From: Gadus chalcogrammus
Taxonomy: Eukaryota; Chordata; Actinopteri; Gadiformes; Gadidae
Direction: 5' to 3'
Length of the DNA: 64,000 nucleotides
NCBI RefSeq assembly: GCF_026213295.1
Contig: NC_079422.1
Span: 732,195 to 796,194 of the forward strand
In this document: in pieces, positions 1 to 13,320 of the stretch
Layout: every line of letters starts with the position of its first letter
Position numbering within the stretch: position 1 is the first letter of the stretch
The notes under the pieces: model-generated
What the model was told of the DNA's origin: nothing
What the model saw: only the letters and a program-made list of their open reading frames with translations
Database searches by the model: none
Translations under genes and position numbers: made by a program

Positions 1-925
1 CAAACAATACAAACGTACACTCAAGATCAATAAGGCTCAATACACACTCAAACAACTGAACAAACACAAACACAAACAAATTCTGGGAAAATTGGAAAAA
101 CCTAAACAAAACCAAACCCAACAAACCAGTTATACAAGATGGAGACATTTGGATCAATCCCTTCAAAAACCTATACAGCAACATCCCTATAAAATCAGAT
201 TCTGAGCAAAATCAAATTACAGAAAACTTAAACAAATTAGAATTGGCCATCAAAGACTCCCAGAACTCTTTAGATCTATTTATCACTGAAAAACAAGTGG
301 AAGAAAAATTAAACAACCTTAAGCCAAAAAAATTCAACGGAATTGAAGGCATCCTAAACGAGATGTTGAAACAAAGCAGTAAAAAAATCTGATCGGCAAT
401 GTCCTGAGCAAAAGTCAAATTGGATTCATACAGAATCACCGCACATCAGATCATATTTACACCCTACACACCCTGGTAAACAAATATGTAAACAAAAACA
501 AAAACAAAATATTAGCTTGTTTCATTGATTTCAAAAAAGCATTACTCAATTTGGCACATTGGATTACTTTACAAACTTCTTCAAAGCGGTGTAGGGGGTA
601 AAGCATATGACATTATAAAATCAATGTATACAAACAACATGTGCGGCATCAAGATTGGACACAAGCAAACAGATTTTATTTTTCAGGAGCAGGGAGTGAG
701 ACAAGGCTGCTGTCTATCACCTGCACTGTTTAACATTTACATAAATGAGCTGGCCTCCATTCTGGAACAGTCCACAGTGCCTGGTCTCACTTTCCACAAC
801 ACCGAGATCAAATTCCTGCTGATTGATGATTTAATCCTGTTAAGTCCCACAAAAGAAGCACTTCAACAGAGTCTAGACCTACTAGACTGTTACTGTCAGA
901 CCTGGGCCCTGGCTGTTAACATTAA

Positions 926-1416
926 GGCCCCGTTCACACGAAGCCGATTTCATGGCGAAACCGCAAAGGTCTTGTACGGTTCGGCCTTCCGTACACACGA
1001 CGCCGGCGAATCCGCTGACCGAAACCGCAAACTTCTGAAACCACCCTCGGAGGTGGTTTCAAATCTACCCGGTTTCGTTTTGGATTCGTGTGTACGCCTG
1101 AAACCGACTGAAACCGCAAACCATGACGTCATCGCCCCACCCCTCGACCTCCTAGCCAATGGTGGAGTCTCAGAAATCACATGCGAGCATGCGCATAAGG
1201 GCAGCCTTTATGCGCATGCTCGCCTCTTCTTCTTATTTCATTTCTTCTGGATTTCTGTACCAGAAGCAGCGCCCCTTATGGGCCTGGAATGTGTACTACA
1301 GCGTTTCTACAGATCTACCCGGTTTCGCTTGGCTTCGTCTTTACGGAGATACTTCGAAACCAGATAGATCGAAACCGTAACGGTTTCGCCCGTTTCGGCT
1401 TCGTGTGAACGGGGCC
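926..1416. mobile_element. PIF/Harbinger-type MITE, 491 bp, TSD TAA
   Basis: The ends are a perfect 22-bp inverted repeat beginning GGCCCCGTTCACACGAAGCC. The 3-bp repeat TAA flanks both sides (923-925 and 1417-1419). TWA duplications and GGCC-type ends are typical of PIF/Harbinger elements. It carries no transposase and is non-autonomous. It lies inside a LINE RT codon run, and removing it with one TAA restores the LINE frame (see findings). Confidence 0.9.
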
Positions 1417-2195
1417 TAAGAAAACAAAATCCATGATGTCTGGGAAGACCCAGATGTCTGGGAAACACATTGCACTTATAGAACACATGAAATAGAAAAC
1501 TGTTTAGAATATAATTATTTAGACCTGAAAATAAGTTCCACTGGAATCTCAATCCAGCAGTCAATGAACTGAGAGAGAAAGCACGCAGGGCTTTTTATAC
1601 AATCAAAAGACAAATCTACATTCAGATACCAATTCTAATTTGGCTCAAACTACTTCAAGCAATTATTGAACCCATCCGGCTCCATGGAAGTGAAGTGTGG
1701 GGCCCACAAACAAACAAACTTTTTGACCAATGGGAAAAAAATCCAATTGAAATTGCAAACAACTTTTGTAAAAGCATTCTCCAGGTATACAGGACAAACA
1801 CTAACAACGCCTGCAGAGCTCAATTAGGCCAGTATCCCCTGCTATTAAAAATCCAAAAACGATCAACTAAATATTTGCTACATCTAAGACAAAATGACCC
1901 CCACTCCTTCCAGCACAAAGCCCTGCAAAGCCAAGAGATGAACAGGAGTCCCCTCACTCAGCTGGTGCTCCTGAGGCTCCGACCACAGACAGGTTCCCCC
2001 TCTGCTCTGCCTCAGGACAAGTCGGAGAACATATCAATTAGACTCAACCAAATTATAACACATCAGAAACAATCCTACCTTACCCATTGGAACACTAAAA
2101 CACACACACAGAGCAAAATGCAGTGTTATCTGGCCCTAAATAGACAGTACACTGTGGCCCCCTGCCTGACCACAGTGACTGATGTTAGACACAGA

Positions 2196-3309
2196 GGGCC
2201 CTATTTTAATGGCGTTTGGTGAGAAACACCAAACGCAAGTAGTTTTGTGGGCGGTTCTATGGCGATGTCGCTAGTTCACCGGCGGATAAATTACTTGCGC
2301 CCTACGCAAATCTAAAAAGGGTTGGTCTGAAGTAGCCTAATTACCCGTAGGTGTGGTTTGGGCGTAACGTGCAATAAACCAATGAGAGTGCCATCTCCCA
2401 TCCCCTTCAAGAGCCATGAGCGCATTTCAATCTGACAAGTTGATATTTTGACAGCATGTTTGCAGTCTCCGATGAGACAGAAGCATGACCACATGAATTT
2501 TTAACTTCAAATGGCTCAGTTTATGGCCAAATAATATGACCTAATTCACACATGGAATAGCATTTTCTTCCACAGCTTCAGAAATACTGAGTCCTCAAAT
2601 AAATGTTGGCGAAGAAAACGTAACACACATATGATATGCGGTAACTGTGTGTCTATTTAATAATATACGCAATACATTAACAAATGTCATTTCTTACCAG
2701 TATTGTATGCATTATCGCTATCGACTTGTGTTCCTAATATGCATGCGTTCCCCCATTAATATACATTGCCATGGACTGTATTACTCACTCGCGGTAAAAC
2801 AATGTTTTCTCACGATCAAATACTCATGAACCCTAAAAGTTATGGGCTTGTACACGATGTCTGTGTCTGTGTTTGCTGTACTGTGTTTGCAGATGCGTTG
2901 ATTTAAAAGTACAACTTATTACTGCTGTATCAGCTGTTGTTTCCCAAATAATTTACCAAGAATGTGTGGCTAAGTGAGAGAAGCAAAGTGTATGCGCGAG
3001 GTGCACAAGCAACAATTCCTAAATAATTTACCAAGAATGTGTGGCTAGGTAGATGAGAGAAGCAAAGTGTATGCGCGAGGTGCACAAGAAACAAGGCAGA
3101 ATTGTTTTCTGAAACTGCAGAATAGCACCAGGGAAGGTTTGCGCCAGAACAAGCCTCCTCCTTTTGCCGAATCGCCCCTTGGGGCGCAAGATCATTCCCT
3201 AATTGACCGACGCGTGGCGTTGGTGGGAAAAGAACGCTCTGCGCCAGTTGCAAACTGTAAACGATACATGTGTCAGTGTAGAAAGTCAATTGCGCTGGAA
3301 GCAAGATAG
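2196..3309. mobile_element. Non-autonomous DNA transposon nested in the LINE
   Basis: The left end starts GGGCCCTATTTTAATGGCG. It is followed by a region I recognise as a widespread teleost repeat with short GCGCAAG-type subterminal motifs and the phrase GGGTTGGTCTGAAGTAG. The right side (about 3110-3309) has the matching subterminal part and ends GCAAGATAG, just before the expected GGGCCC complement, so the right tip appears lost. LINE sequence ends at 2195 and resumes at about 3310. I see no coding sequence. The superfamily is uncertain. Confidence 0.7.
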
Positions 3310-3897
3310 AGTGATGTTAACAAAGTACAGACTGAGCGCTCACAGCCTGGCCATAGAAACAGGCTGACTTGAGAAATCATGGCTGCCCAAAGAGGAGCGG
3401 CTGTGCCAGCAGTGTGAAGAAGCTGCTGTAGAGACCGAGCAGCACTTCCTCCTCCACTACCCCAAATTAAAAAATGTCCACAAAATATATTTTTAGAAAA
3501 TTAGGCCAAAAACACCCACATTTTATAAACTCCCATGCAGACCAACTAAAAATATTAATGGGAGAAAGAAAAGAGAGCTCCGTCCTCGCAGGACAGTTTA
3601 TTTCAACTTGCCACAACATGAGAGGATGACATTCTACACCAGGCCTCACTGTTTTATTTTGTTTTATTTTAATGATTATTCGTAAATTATAATGTGTTTT
3701 ATGTAGCTTCTCTTTATATACATTTAATTTAATTATAATATTACCATTATTTCGATATGTACATATGTACATCTGTATGTTATGTTATATTGTTATAGGT
3801 TGTTATATGTACATATTGTTCTGACGTTGTTATATGTACATATTGTTCTGACTATTGGTTTACCACAATAGTCATGCCAATAAAGCATTTTTGAATT

Positions 3898-3903
<6 letters not shown>

Positions 3904-3960
<57 letters not shown>

Positions 3961-4178
3961 GAGAGACGAGAGAGAGACGAGAGAGAGAGAGAAAGAGAGA
4001 GAGGGAGAGAGGGAGAGAGGGAGAGAGGAGAGAGGAGAGAGAGAAAGACGAGAGAGTTATATAGAGAAGAGGGAGAGAGTGAAAGAGACGAGAGATTTAT
4101 ATAGAGAAGAGGGAGAGAGTGAAAGAGAGGAGGGAAACGATGGAAGAGAGAGGATAGAGAGAAAAGGGGTAGAGGTAT
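3904..4178. repeat. (GA)n purine-rich low-complexity tract
   Basis: Pure GA dinucleotides run from 3904 to about 3958, then interrupted GAGA/GGGA/GACGA purine sequence to about 4178. Within the latter a roughly 45-bp block ending in GAGAGAGTGAAAGAGA is duplicated near 4050-4130. It directly follows the LINE 3' end, as often seen for this LINE type. Open frames here are repeat artefacts. Confidence 0.95.
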
Positions 4179-4454
4179 GAATCATTGTTTGAATAAACTA
4201 TAGCATCTACAGGCAGATGGTACACACATACATACACAAACACACACACACACACGGCCAAATGCACACACATGTACTGAACAGACACACACAGTAAAGA
4301 CCTTTTGACTACTGTAAACATTCATAAACACACTTTAACATGCTGTTGAAGTGTCTATGAACTTTGTTCAATGTACAAGCAATGCACATGAATTTAAACA
4401 TAGAGTTCTATATTCAAGCAAACTCCCTCTCCTATATGAATCTGAATCTGAATC

Positions 4455-5785
4455 TGCTCTTTCCTGGTTCACATCCTACCTGACGAACCGCACCTATCAA
4501 GTGACATGGAATGGCTCCTTGTCCAAACCTTGCACGCTTGAAACTGGTGTCCCTCAAGGCTCTGTACTGGGTCCTCTTCTGTTCTCCCTCTATACCAGGT
4601 CTCTGGGCTCGGTAATTGCATCACACGGCTTTTCCTATCACTGCTATGCTGACGACACTCAGCTATTTCTCTCTTTCCCCTCATCTGATAAAACCCTGAT
4701 TGCAACACGTATCGGCATATCGGAATGTCTGGCGGATGTCAGCACCTGGACAACTGCCCATCACCTGAGGCTTAACCTCAACAAAACCGAGCTCCTCCTA
4801 ATCCCAGGGAAAGACTGCCCACAAATGGACTTACTGGTCACCGTTGAGAACATCACTGTATCTCCCTCTCCAACTGCCAGAAACCTCGGTGTGGTAGTGG
4901 ACAATCAATTATCCTGCACTGCAAACATCACTGCGGTCGCCCGATCCTGCAGATTTGCACTTTACAACATCCGCAGAATTCGGCCCTTCCTCACAAGGGA
5001 AGCAGCTCAGCTTGTAGTCCAATCACTGGTCATCTCCCGCCTCGACTACTGCAACTCACTCCTGGCTGGACTTCCTGCCTCTGCGATTAAACTTTTGCAG
5101 CGCATCCAGAATGCGGCAGCGCGCCTCGTGTTCAACCTACCGAAGTTCTCCCATGTGACCCCCCTCTTCCGGGACCTCCACTGGCTCCCTGTAGTAGCTT
5201 GCATCAAATTTAAGACGATGGTACTGGCATACAAGGCAGTCGATGGAACTGCCCCTGCCTACCTCCAAGCATTGCTAAAGCCACACACCCCAGCTCGATC
5301 CCTCCGCTCAACTACCTCAGCTGGACATCTGGAACAGCCATCGCTAAGAGCTAGCAAAGGCTGTTCAGCAAAGTCACAACTTTTCTCGGTTTTGGGACCT
5401 CAGTGGTGGAAGAGCTGCCTGCCACTCACAGGAACGCAGAGTCGCTCACTATCTTCCGAAAAAGACTCAAGACTCACCTGTTCAGAGTCCACCTCGACTC
5501 TGCATAGCCACCCTCCCCCTTCTGGCCACCATTGTACACTGTATTGTATTGCATTGTATTATAGTACTTAACTGTGTAGCAACTGCAGTAGCTGCTATCA
5601 TGGCTGTAACACGGGGAATTGATTAGCCTAGCGATTGTGGTACTTGCACTTGGTTCTATGAACATCTTTTCTGTACCGACAGCGATATATTGTTGCACTT
5701 CTTAAGACAAATGTACTTATTGTAAGTCGCTTTGGATAAAAGCGTCTGCTAAATGCCCTAAATGTAAAAATGTAAATGTAAATAT
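4455..5785 (+). pseudogene. L2-clade LINE, 5'-truncated RT and 3' end
   Basis: A long open frame covers most of the reverse transcriptase. The blocks [17 protein letters not shown] and [10 protein letters not shown], with an intact YADD catalytic core, are near 4545-4670. The C-terminal [12 protein letters not shown] and LHWLPV blocks follow at 5042-5195. Near 5407 one base is lost: the normal end of the protein continues in another frame to a TAG at 5505-5507, so this is a one-frameshift pseudogene. The 3' UTR ends with the conserved L2 tail AAGTCGCTTTGGATAAAAGC (5726-5745) and AAATGT-type repeats. It begins abruptly at about 4455, as expected for 5' truncation. It lies on the same strand as the ZNF804-like exons downstream. 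Confidence 0.88.
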
Positions 5786-5890
5786 GAGTCAATTTCACTG
5801 CTTTGGTGCACAGCGATGTGCATTCACACATGTCAGTGAGTTCAAATGACGATATCATCAGATGAAAGCATGTTATATTTGTCCAACCAA

Positions 5891-6264
5891 GCTCTGACTG
5901 TCACTCATCACATGATGATGACGATGGTTTACTCTACACCCTTTAGCTGTGTTCTGTCACTCATCACATGATGATGACGATGGTTCACTCTAAACCTGTG
6001 TAGCTCTGACTGTCACTCATCACATGATGATGACGATGGTTCACTCTAAACCTGTGTAGCTCTGACTGTCACTCATCACATGATGATGACGATGGCTCAC
6101 TCTAAACCTGTGTAGCTCTGACTGTCACTCATCACATGATGATGACGATGGCTCACTCTAAACCTGTGTAGATCTGACTGTCACTCATCAAATGATGATG
6201 ACGATGGCTCACTCTAAACCTGTGTAGCTCTGACTGTCACTCATCACATGATGATGACGATGAA
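5891..6264. repeat. Minisatellite, seven copies of a 56-bp unit
   Basis: The phrase GTCACTCATCACATGATGAT recurs at 5900, 5956, 6012, 6068, 6124, 6180 and 6236, an exact 56-bp period with no indels. The first unit is the most diverged and the last is partial. Each unit holds ATGATGATGACGATGG and a short CATCACATGATG near-palindrome. It lies 350 bp upstream of the ZNF804-like exon, in the presumed intron. Confidence 0.95.
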
Positions 6265-7408
<1,144 letters not shown>

Positions 7409-10400
7409 AGTCCCAGAGCAGAGCTGTGAACCCAGAGGTCCAGCCAGGGACAGAGAGGGCGAACAGAGGCACTGGCCTGAGTCCTCAAGGCCCCCCCAGA
7501 GGCCCACCCCTCACCGCCCTAGCGCCTACCCGGGCGCTACAGAGAGGGCGGGCGGGTTGCTGATCTCTGTGTGCCGATCTCCACCTTCTCCACCCAAAGC
7601 TGCTTGTTCTGCTGATCCTCAGCACCACCTCCCCACCGCCCATTCCCAGCATGCAGCAGTGGACCTGAGCGACCCACATTGGACTCCCAGCATCCCAGCT
7701 CTTGGGTGGGATAACACGCTCCCCTATCCGGGTCTGACCCCACAAGCGCCCCGGACCGGGCCCAGGCTGGGGGTCTCCTTCTGCTTCTCCCGCAGAGGAC
7801 CCCGGCTGGAGCCCTCCGCCTCCGTCTTCTCCGACCTCGAGGAGGACGAGAGAGAACGAAGAGAACAAAAGAGGGACAGAAGAAAGGGAATAATGGAGGA
7901 TATAGACGAGGAGATCAGGGCAAGAGGGGAGAGGGAATGGCAGACACACGGGGCAGCTCTGGGGTCTCAGCCCAGCTCTGAGGATCTGGGGCCCAAAGAC
8001 ACCAAGCCAATGAGTGGCGTTGAGCCGCTTAGAGACCGGGCCAGAGGGAGGGGAGACACTGAAGAGGAGACTTTCATTCCCACTGTACCACTTCAACATC
8101 AGGCATGCGGGAGGAATCGTACTCACTCCTCACCTGCACAGATCCAGGCAGGATTCATAAGGACCATCCATCCCGATGGGCCGGTGTTCAGCCCAACCCC
8201 CCCTGACCCTCCAACTAGAGAAACACAGGGCCAGCTGGAGAGCCAGTATGTCTGTGTGCGGAGCAAAGACGGCATCACCAGTTTGCGATGGCCTATTAGT
8301 TTACTGAAATACACCACGCATGAACCTTGCCTTGCTTACAGCTGCAACAGCCTGCTATGTCCCAACCTCTGCCGACCCAGCCCGCAACCGGCCCCAACCC
8401 CAAGGAGTCCGGAGCATCCCAACACAAATCAGAGATCAGGCCTCTTGTTGGAGTCTACAGCTCCCTCCAGCAGCCCAGCCATCCTCACAGAAGAGACACA
8501 CTTCTATCCAGCACAGACGAGAAGCCAGAAGCCAAGAGCAAAAGGCCGGTGTGTGGCGGCAGAGCCCGGCGTGGACCCAGCCCACCTGCTCCTGCAGACC
8601 GCGCCACATTCATCATCAGATAGGGACCTCGCCGGGGAGGGGGAGCCTAGCGCCCGCTGGGAGAAGACTGAGGGAGAAGCCTACCATATATTCGACTCCC
8701 CTCCCAGTGACAGCTCTGACACAAACTCCCACAATCCTCCTGGAGGCAGATTAGGGGGTGTGAGTGGGATCAGGGGTAGAGCTGCCTCAGCCCTGAGCTG
8801 TAAATTACAGTCTGTCAGCCGACCCGGTGCGTCGAGCAACAGCTTGTCCAGGTGTGCATGTGGCAGCAAGGTGGCGTGCGCGTGTGCCAGAATGCAACAG
8901 AACGCCTCCGAGGGTGTCTCAGGAACGTCACGAAAAAGGGGAAACGACAGTGTGATGAAAGGCACGCCTGGAAAGAGAGGTGAGAGGGAGAAATGTTCAA
9001 ACAAGCGACGAGCAGCGAGGTGCAGGATGAGGAGCGTCGTCGCCACGGTCCCCACCGCGGCGGGTGGGGAGCGGGAGGGAGGCGAGGCATGGGGGCGGCA
9101 GAGGAAGAGCAGGAGGAGGAGGAGGGAGAGGCAGACAGAGGGAAGGAAGAGGAGAAGGAGAGTGTACAAAGCAGGGAGCAGCTGTCTCCTGGGAAGATGT
9201 GAGGCTGAACCAGTATCTGTCACTGTCAGGAGCAGGGGGCCCCACAGGAGCCACTACACAGAGTCCCAGTCACAACCCGACAGGGTGCAGGCGGGCCACT
9301 GCAGAGCGCACTCCCTGCCCAACAGATACCCGGCAGGCAGGGAGGCCCAGCGAGGGAGGGAGGGGGAGGGAGATGTGCTGGAGTCTTTCCCCTGGCGTTC
9401 TCACTTGTCCCCTCAGCCATTCTCACCGGGATACACTGCTAAATTGTTTGGGGATAGGGGTCACCATGGCAACCATGGGAGTTTCATCGACTGCCATTTC
9501 CATGACAATAGCTGTGATAGCGGGCCAGCAGGGAAGAGAACGCTTCTCTGCGGGGAGAATAAATACTTTTATAGTCGCTGGAAGAGTGTGAAGTGCTGCC
9601 GGTCGTCAGCTGAGACAGGGGGCTGGAGGAACAGAGGAGCACATGGAAGGATCAGAGCGAGACACAGGCTGGGACAGTGGGGGGCGGGCCAGAGAGATTC
9701 AGGGGGGGTGGGGGTGGGGGGGGCTACTAGCGGAGCGGCAGATTGGGATATCGCAGGCCACTTTAGCCCAAATGCAGGAGGGTGGAGCAGCCGACTGAGC
9801 AGGTGCTTCCGTCCAGAAATGGCGGACTGGGACCGGGGAAGCCTTGACAGCTGGACCTGGGGCAGCAGCGACAGCTGGGAGGACCGGGGGACCTACAGGT
9901 CGACGCCGGGGTCCAAGGACCACAGGGACAGTCCGGCCTTCGTGTGGAGGCTGTCCGACAGCCCTCAACACCTCTCCAGTAGCCCAGAGTGGTGGGCAGG
10001 CACGCAGGCCACCAGATGCCGCAGCTCTCGAAGTCCCAGCAGCACCAGCGTGTCGGAGCTGAGCGGTGACTGCGGCAGGAGCACTACCCGGTCCAGAGTC
10101 AGCCTGCCTCAGTGGGAGGTTGGATCCTCCTTCGATGGTCTCTACGCTGGGGTTGAGAAACACTCCCCTCTGAGTGAGAAGCCGAGCGGCTCCTCCTCCT
10201 CAAACGCCGGCTACCATCCCAACGCACGGGTCGACACAACCTCGCCGGCCTCCCTGATACTGCCAAGTGCAAACACACAGCCCCGGTGTGCAAGCGGTAG
10301 TGCTGATCATCTGTCCCGGCCAATGCAGCCTAACTCTGAGCCTGACCATCACCCCCAACCCTTTGCCCCTGGCCCAACCAACACCTCAGAGAAAAGCCCT

Positions 10401-11384
10401 CCAGAGAGCGCCCCTCCACTGAGGCCAGCCAGGACATGGCTCCTCCCTCTGATAGGGAAGCTCCCTGCTATTCAGAGGATAGCCAGGAAGAGAAAGGGTT
10501 TAGAAGGGACGAGTCAGCAGGCCGAGGCAGAGGAGAAAAACATAGTGAACGAGAAAGACTTTACAACACTTGCTAATCATAATCATCGCACTAAGAACGG
10601 TAATGTTTCAAGCTGTTGCAGTGCGGCTCCTCTGAGAATGGACAAACAGACAGCTCAGCCCATCAGCTTCAGCGCTGAGGAAATGGACAAGTACCGTTTC
10701 CTTCAAGAGCAGGCTAGAGAGCACATGCAGAAGGTTCTGGCCCAGAACCTGGAAAGGGGAACCATGCAGCACAGAGACGCAGACCAGGGGATCTACATGC
10801 ATGTCTCACAGCTGAAGACTTATGAACTGGAAGGACATCACACGCTCCTGTCACACTTGCAGCCCCACGGACACCACAGCCACACACAGACAGAAGCACA
10901 GCATGCCCTTTCTATAACCCCTCCTCCCATGCCCACATTCATGCCTCCACAGGAGCCCTACACCCAGCCCATGCAGGTCGGACCCCCGAACCAGCCCTCC
11001 CTGCCTCTGTCTGCACTCCGACACATCATCCTACAGCACAGAGCCTCCTCATCACCTTCATCATCCTCCATCTCCCATGGCCTCGCTCCGCACCCAGCCC
11101 CGCTCTGCCACCAAAGCCAGCACCACCTGCTCCATCTACACCCCTCCCTGCCGCACCACTCCCAGCTCTCCCCGCTCTTTCCTCTCTCCGTCTCCAGCCT
11201 GTTCCCCTCCGTGCTGCTCAACCACCAGCCTCCTCCACCACCCCCTCTACTCCTTCCCCGCATCCCGGCCTTTCACTTCGCCCCCCTGGCCTCCGCCCTG
11301 CCCCCAATGGCCCTCCACCCACTGAGCACACAGCTCTTCCTGGACAAAGCCTGGCCGCTGAGGCTCCGGCAGAAGGCCTTATGA
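7409..11384 (+). CDS. ZNF804/GPATCH8-family protein, long 3' terminal coding exon
   Basis: The exon opens after CTGCTGCAG and stays open in one frame for about 1,325 codons to a TGA at 11382-11384. Family landmarks in order are: GVSFCFSRRGPRLEPSASVF near 7770, matching the VSFSF...KLESSASVFSD motif; an acidic, arginine-rich segment at 7830-7930; SKDGITSLRWP...YTTHEPC...YSCN at about 8260-8350, the conserved block of this family; basic low-complexity segments at 8990-9170; EEMDKYRFLQEQAREHMQKV at about 10675-10735; and a proline/histidine/leucine-rich C-terminus. Most of the rest is predicted disorder. There is no frameshift and no transposon in 4 kb of coding sequence, unlike everything downstream, so it is very likely under selection. 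The protein has no G-patch in this part. I read it as a znf804-type paralogue, but gpatch8-like is not excluded. Confidence 0.88.
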
Positions 11385-12912
<1,528 letters not shown>

Positions 12913-13109
12913 TTAAAAGTCCCATGGCATGCTACTCTATGGATGCTTTTATATACTTGAAGACGTTCAAGAAATTCAGCCTTGGTGCAGAATTACTGCA
13001 CCAAGTGTGCCTCCAGACGATATTACGAATCTCAAACGACTGCGTCGGTTTCTCCGACGTCTCTGGTTCAACTTCACCATCAATCTGAAGTAGACTGAAC
13101 CGCACATTG

Positions 13110-13320
13110 AGGAGAAAGGGATTGTTACCCGCAATTGTTGACTGCGATTGTCCCCCGCCGGAGCCCCGCTGCCCGCTGGCGAGGCACCAACGCCTCGGCA
13201 GCGCCCTGCGGCCAGCACCCCGCGGCGGTGGTGCCTCGCGGAGGTGGTGCCTCGCGGCGGTGGTGCCTCGGCAGCGGGCAGCGGGTAACGGGCAACGGGC
13301 AGCGGGCACCGCAGGTTGTT
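13110..13320. repeat. GC-rich short-period repeat, first copy
   Basis: The sequence holds repeated GGTGGTGCCTCGCGG and GGGCAGCGGGTAACGGGCA motifs. They are preceded by AGGAGAAAGGGATTGTTACC, the arm seen again in inverted pairs at 16465-16510 and 16650-16850. This copy has only one arm; the other side runs into the LINE. Confidence 0.7.

Larger units (their letters stand above)
1..3900 (+). pseudogene. Degenerate non-LTR retrotransposon (I/Nimb-like LINE), pol remnant
   Basis: Coding remnants of a LINE pol run left to right in shifting frames. Reverse transcriptase is clearest at 525-925, with the GVRQGCCLSP block and a damaged catalytic block that reads LIDD where YADD is expected. It resumes after 1420, continues through a 175-residue stretch at 1695-2190, and ends with a cysteine/histidine-rich tail at about 3310-3520. 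The first 500 bases are frameshifted and stop-filled, and seem internally deleted before the RT. The 3' end at about 3880-3902 has an AATAAA-like signal and a short TTGAATTTGAATTGA tail running into a GA repeat. Two DNA transposons sit inside it, at 926-1416 and 2196-3309. The copy cannot make a working protein. Assignment to the I/Nimb group is from memory of fish elements; Jockey-superfamily relatives are possible. Confidence 0.8.

Noticed and set aside
3902..4180. 92-residue Arg/Glu-rich frame
   Set aside because: It is the translation of a GA microsatellite.
8681..9426. Minus-strand open frames up to 180 codons opposite the ZNF804-like exon
   Set aside because: They are shadows of a GC-rich coding exon with no start context or recognisable motif.
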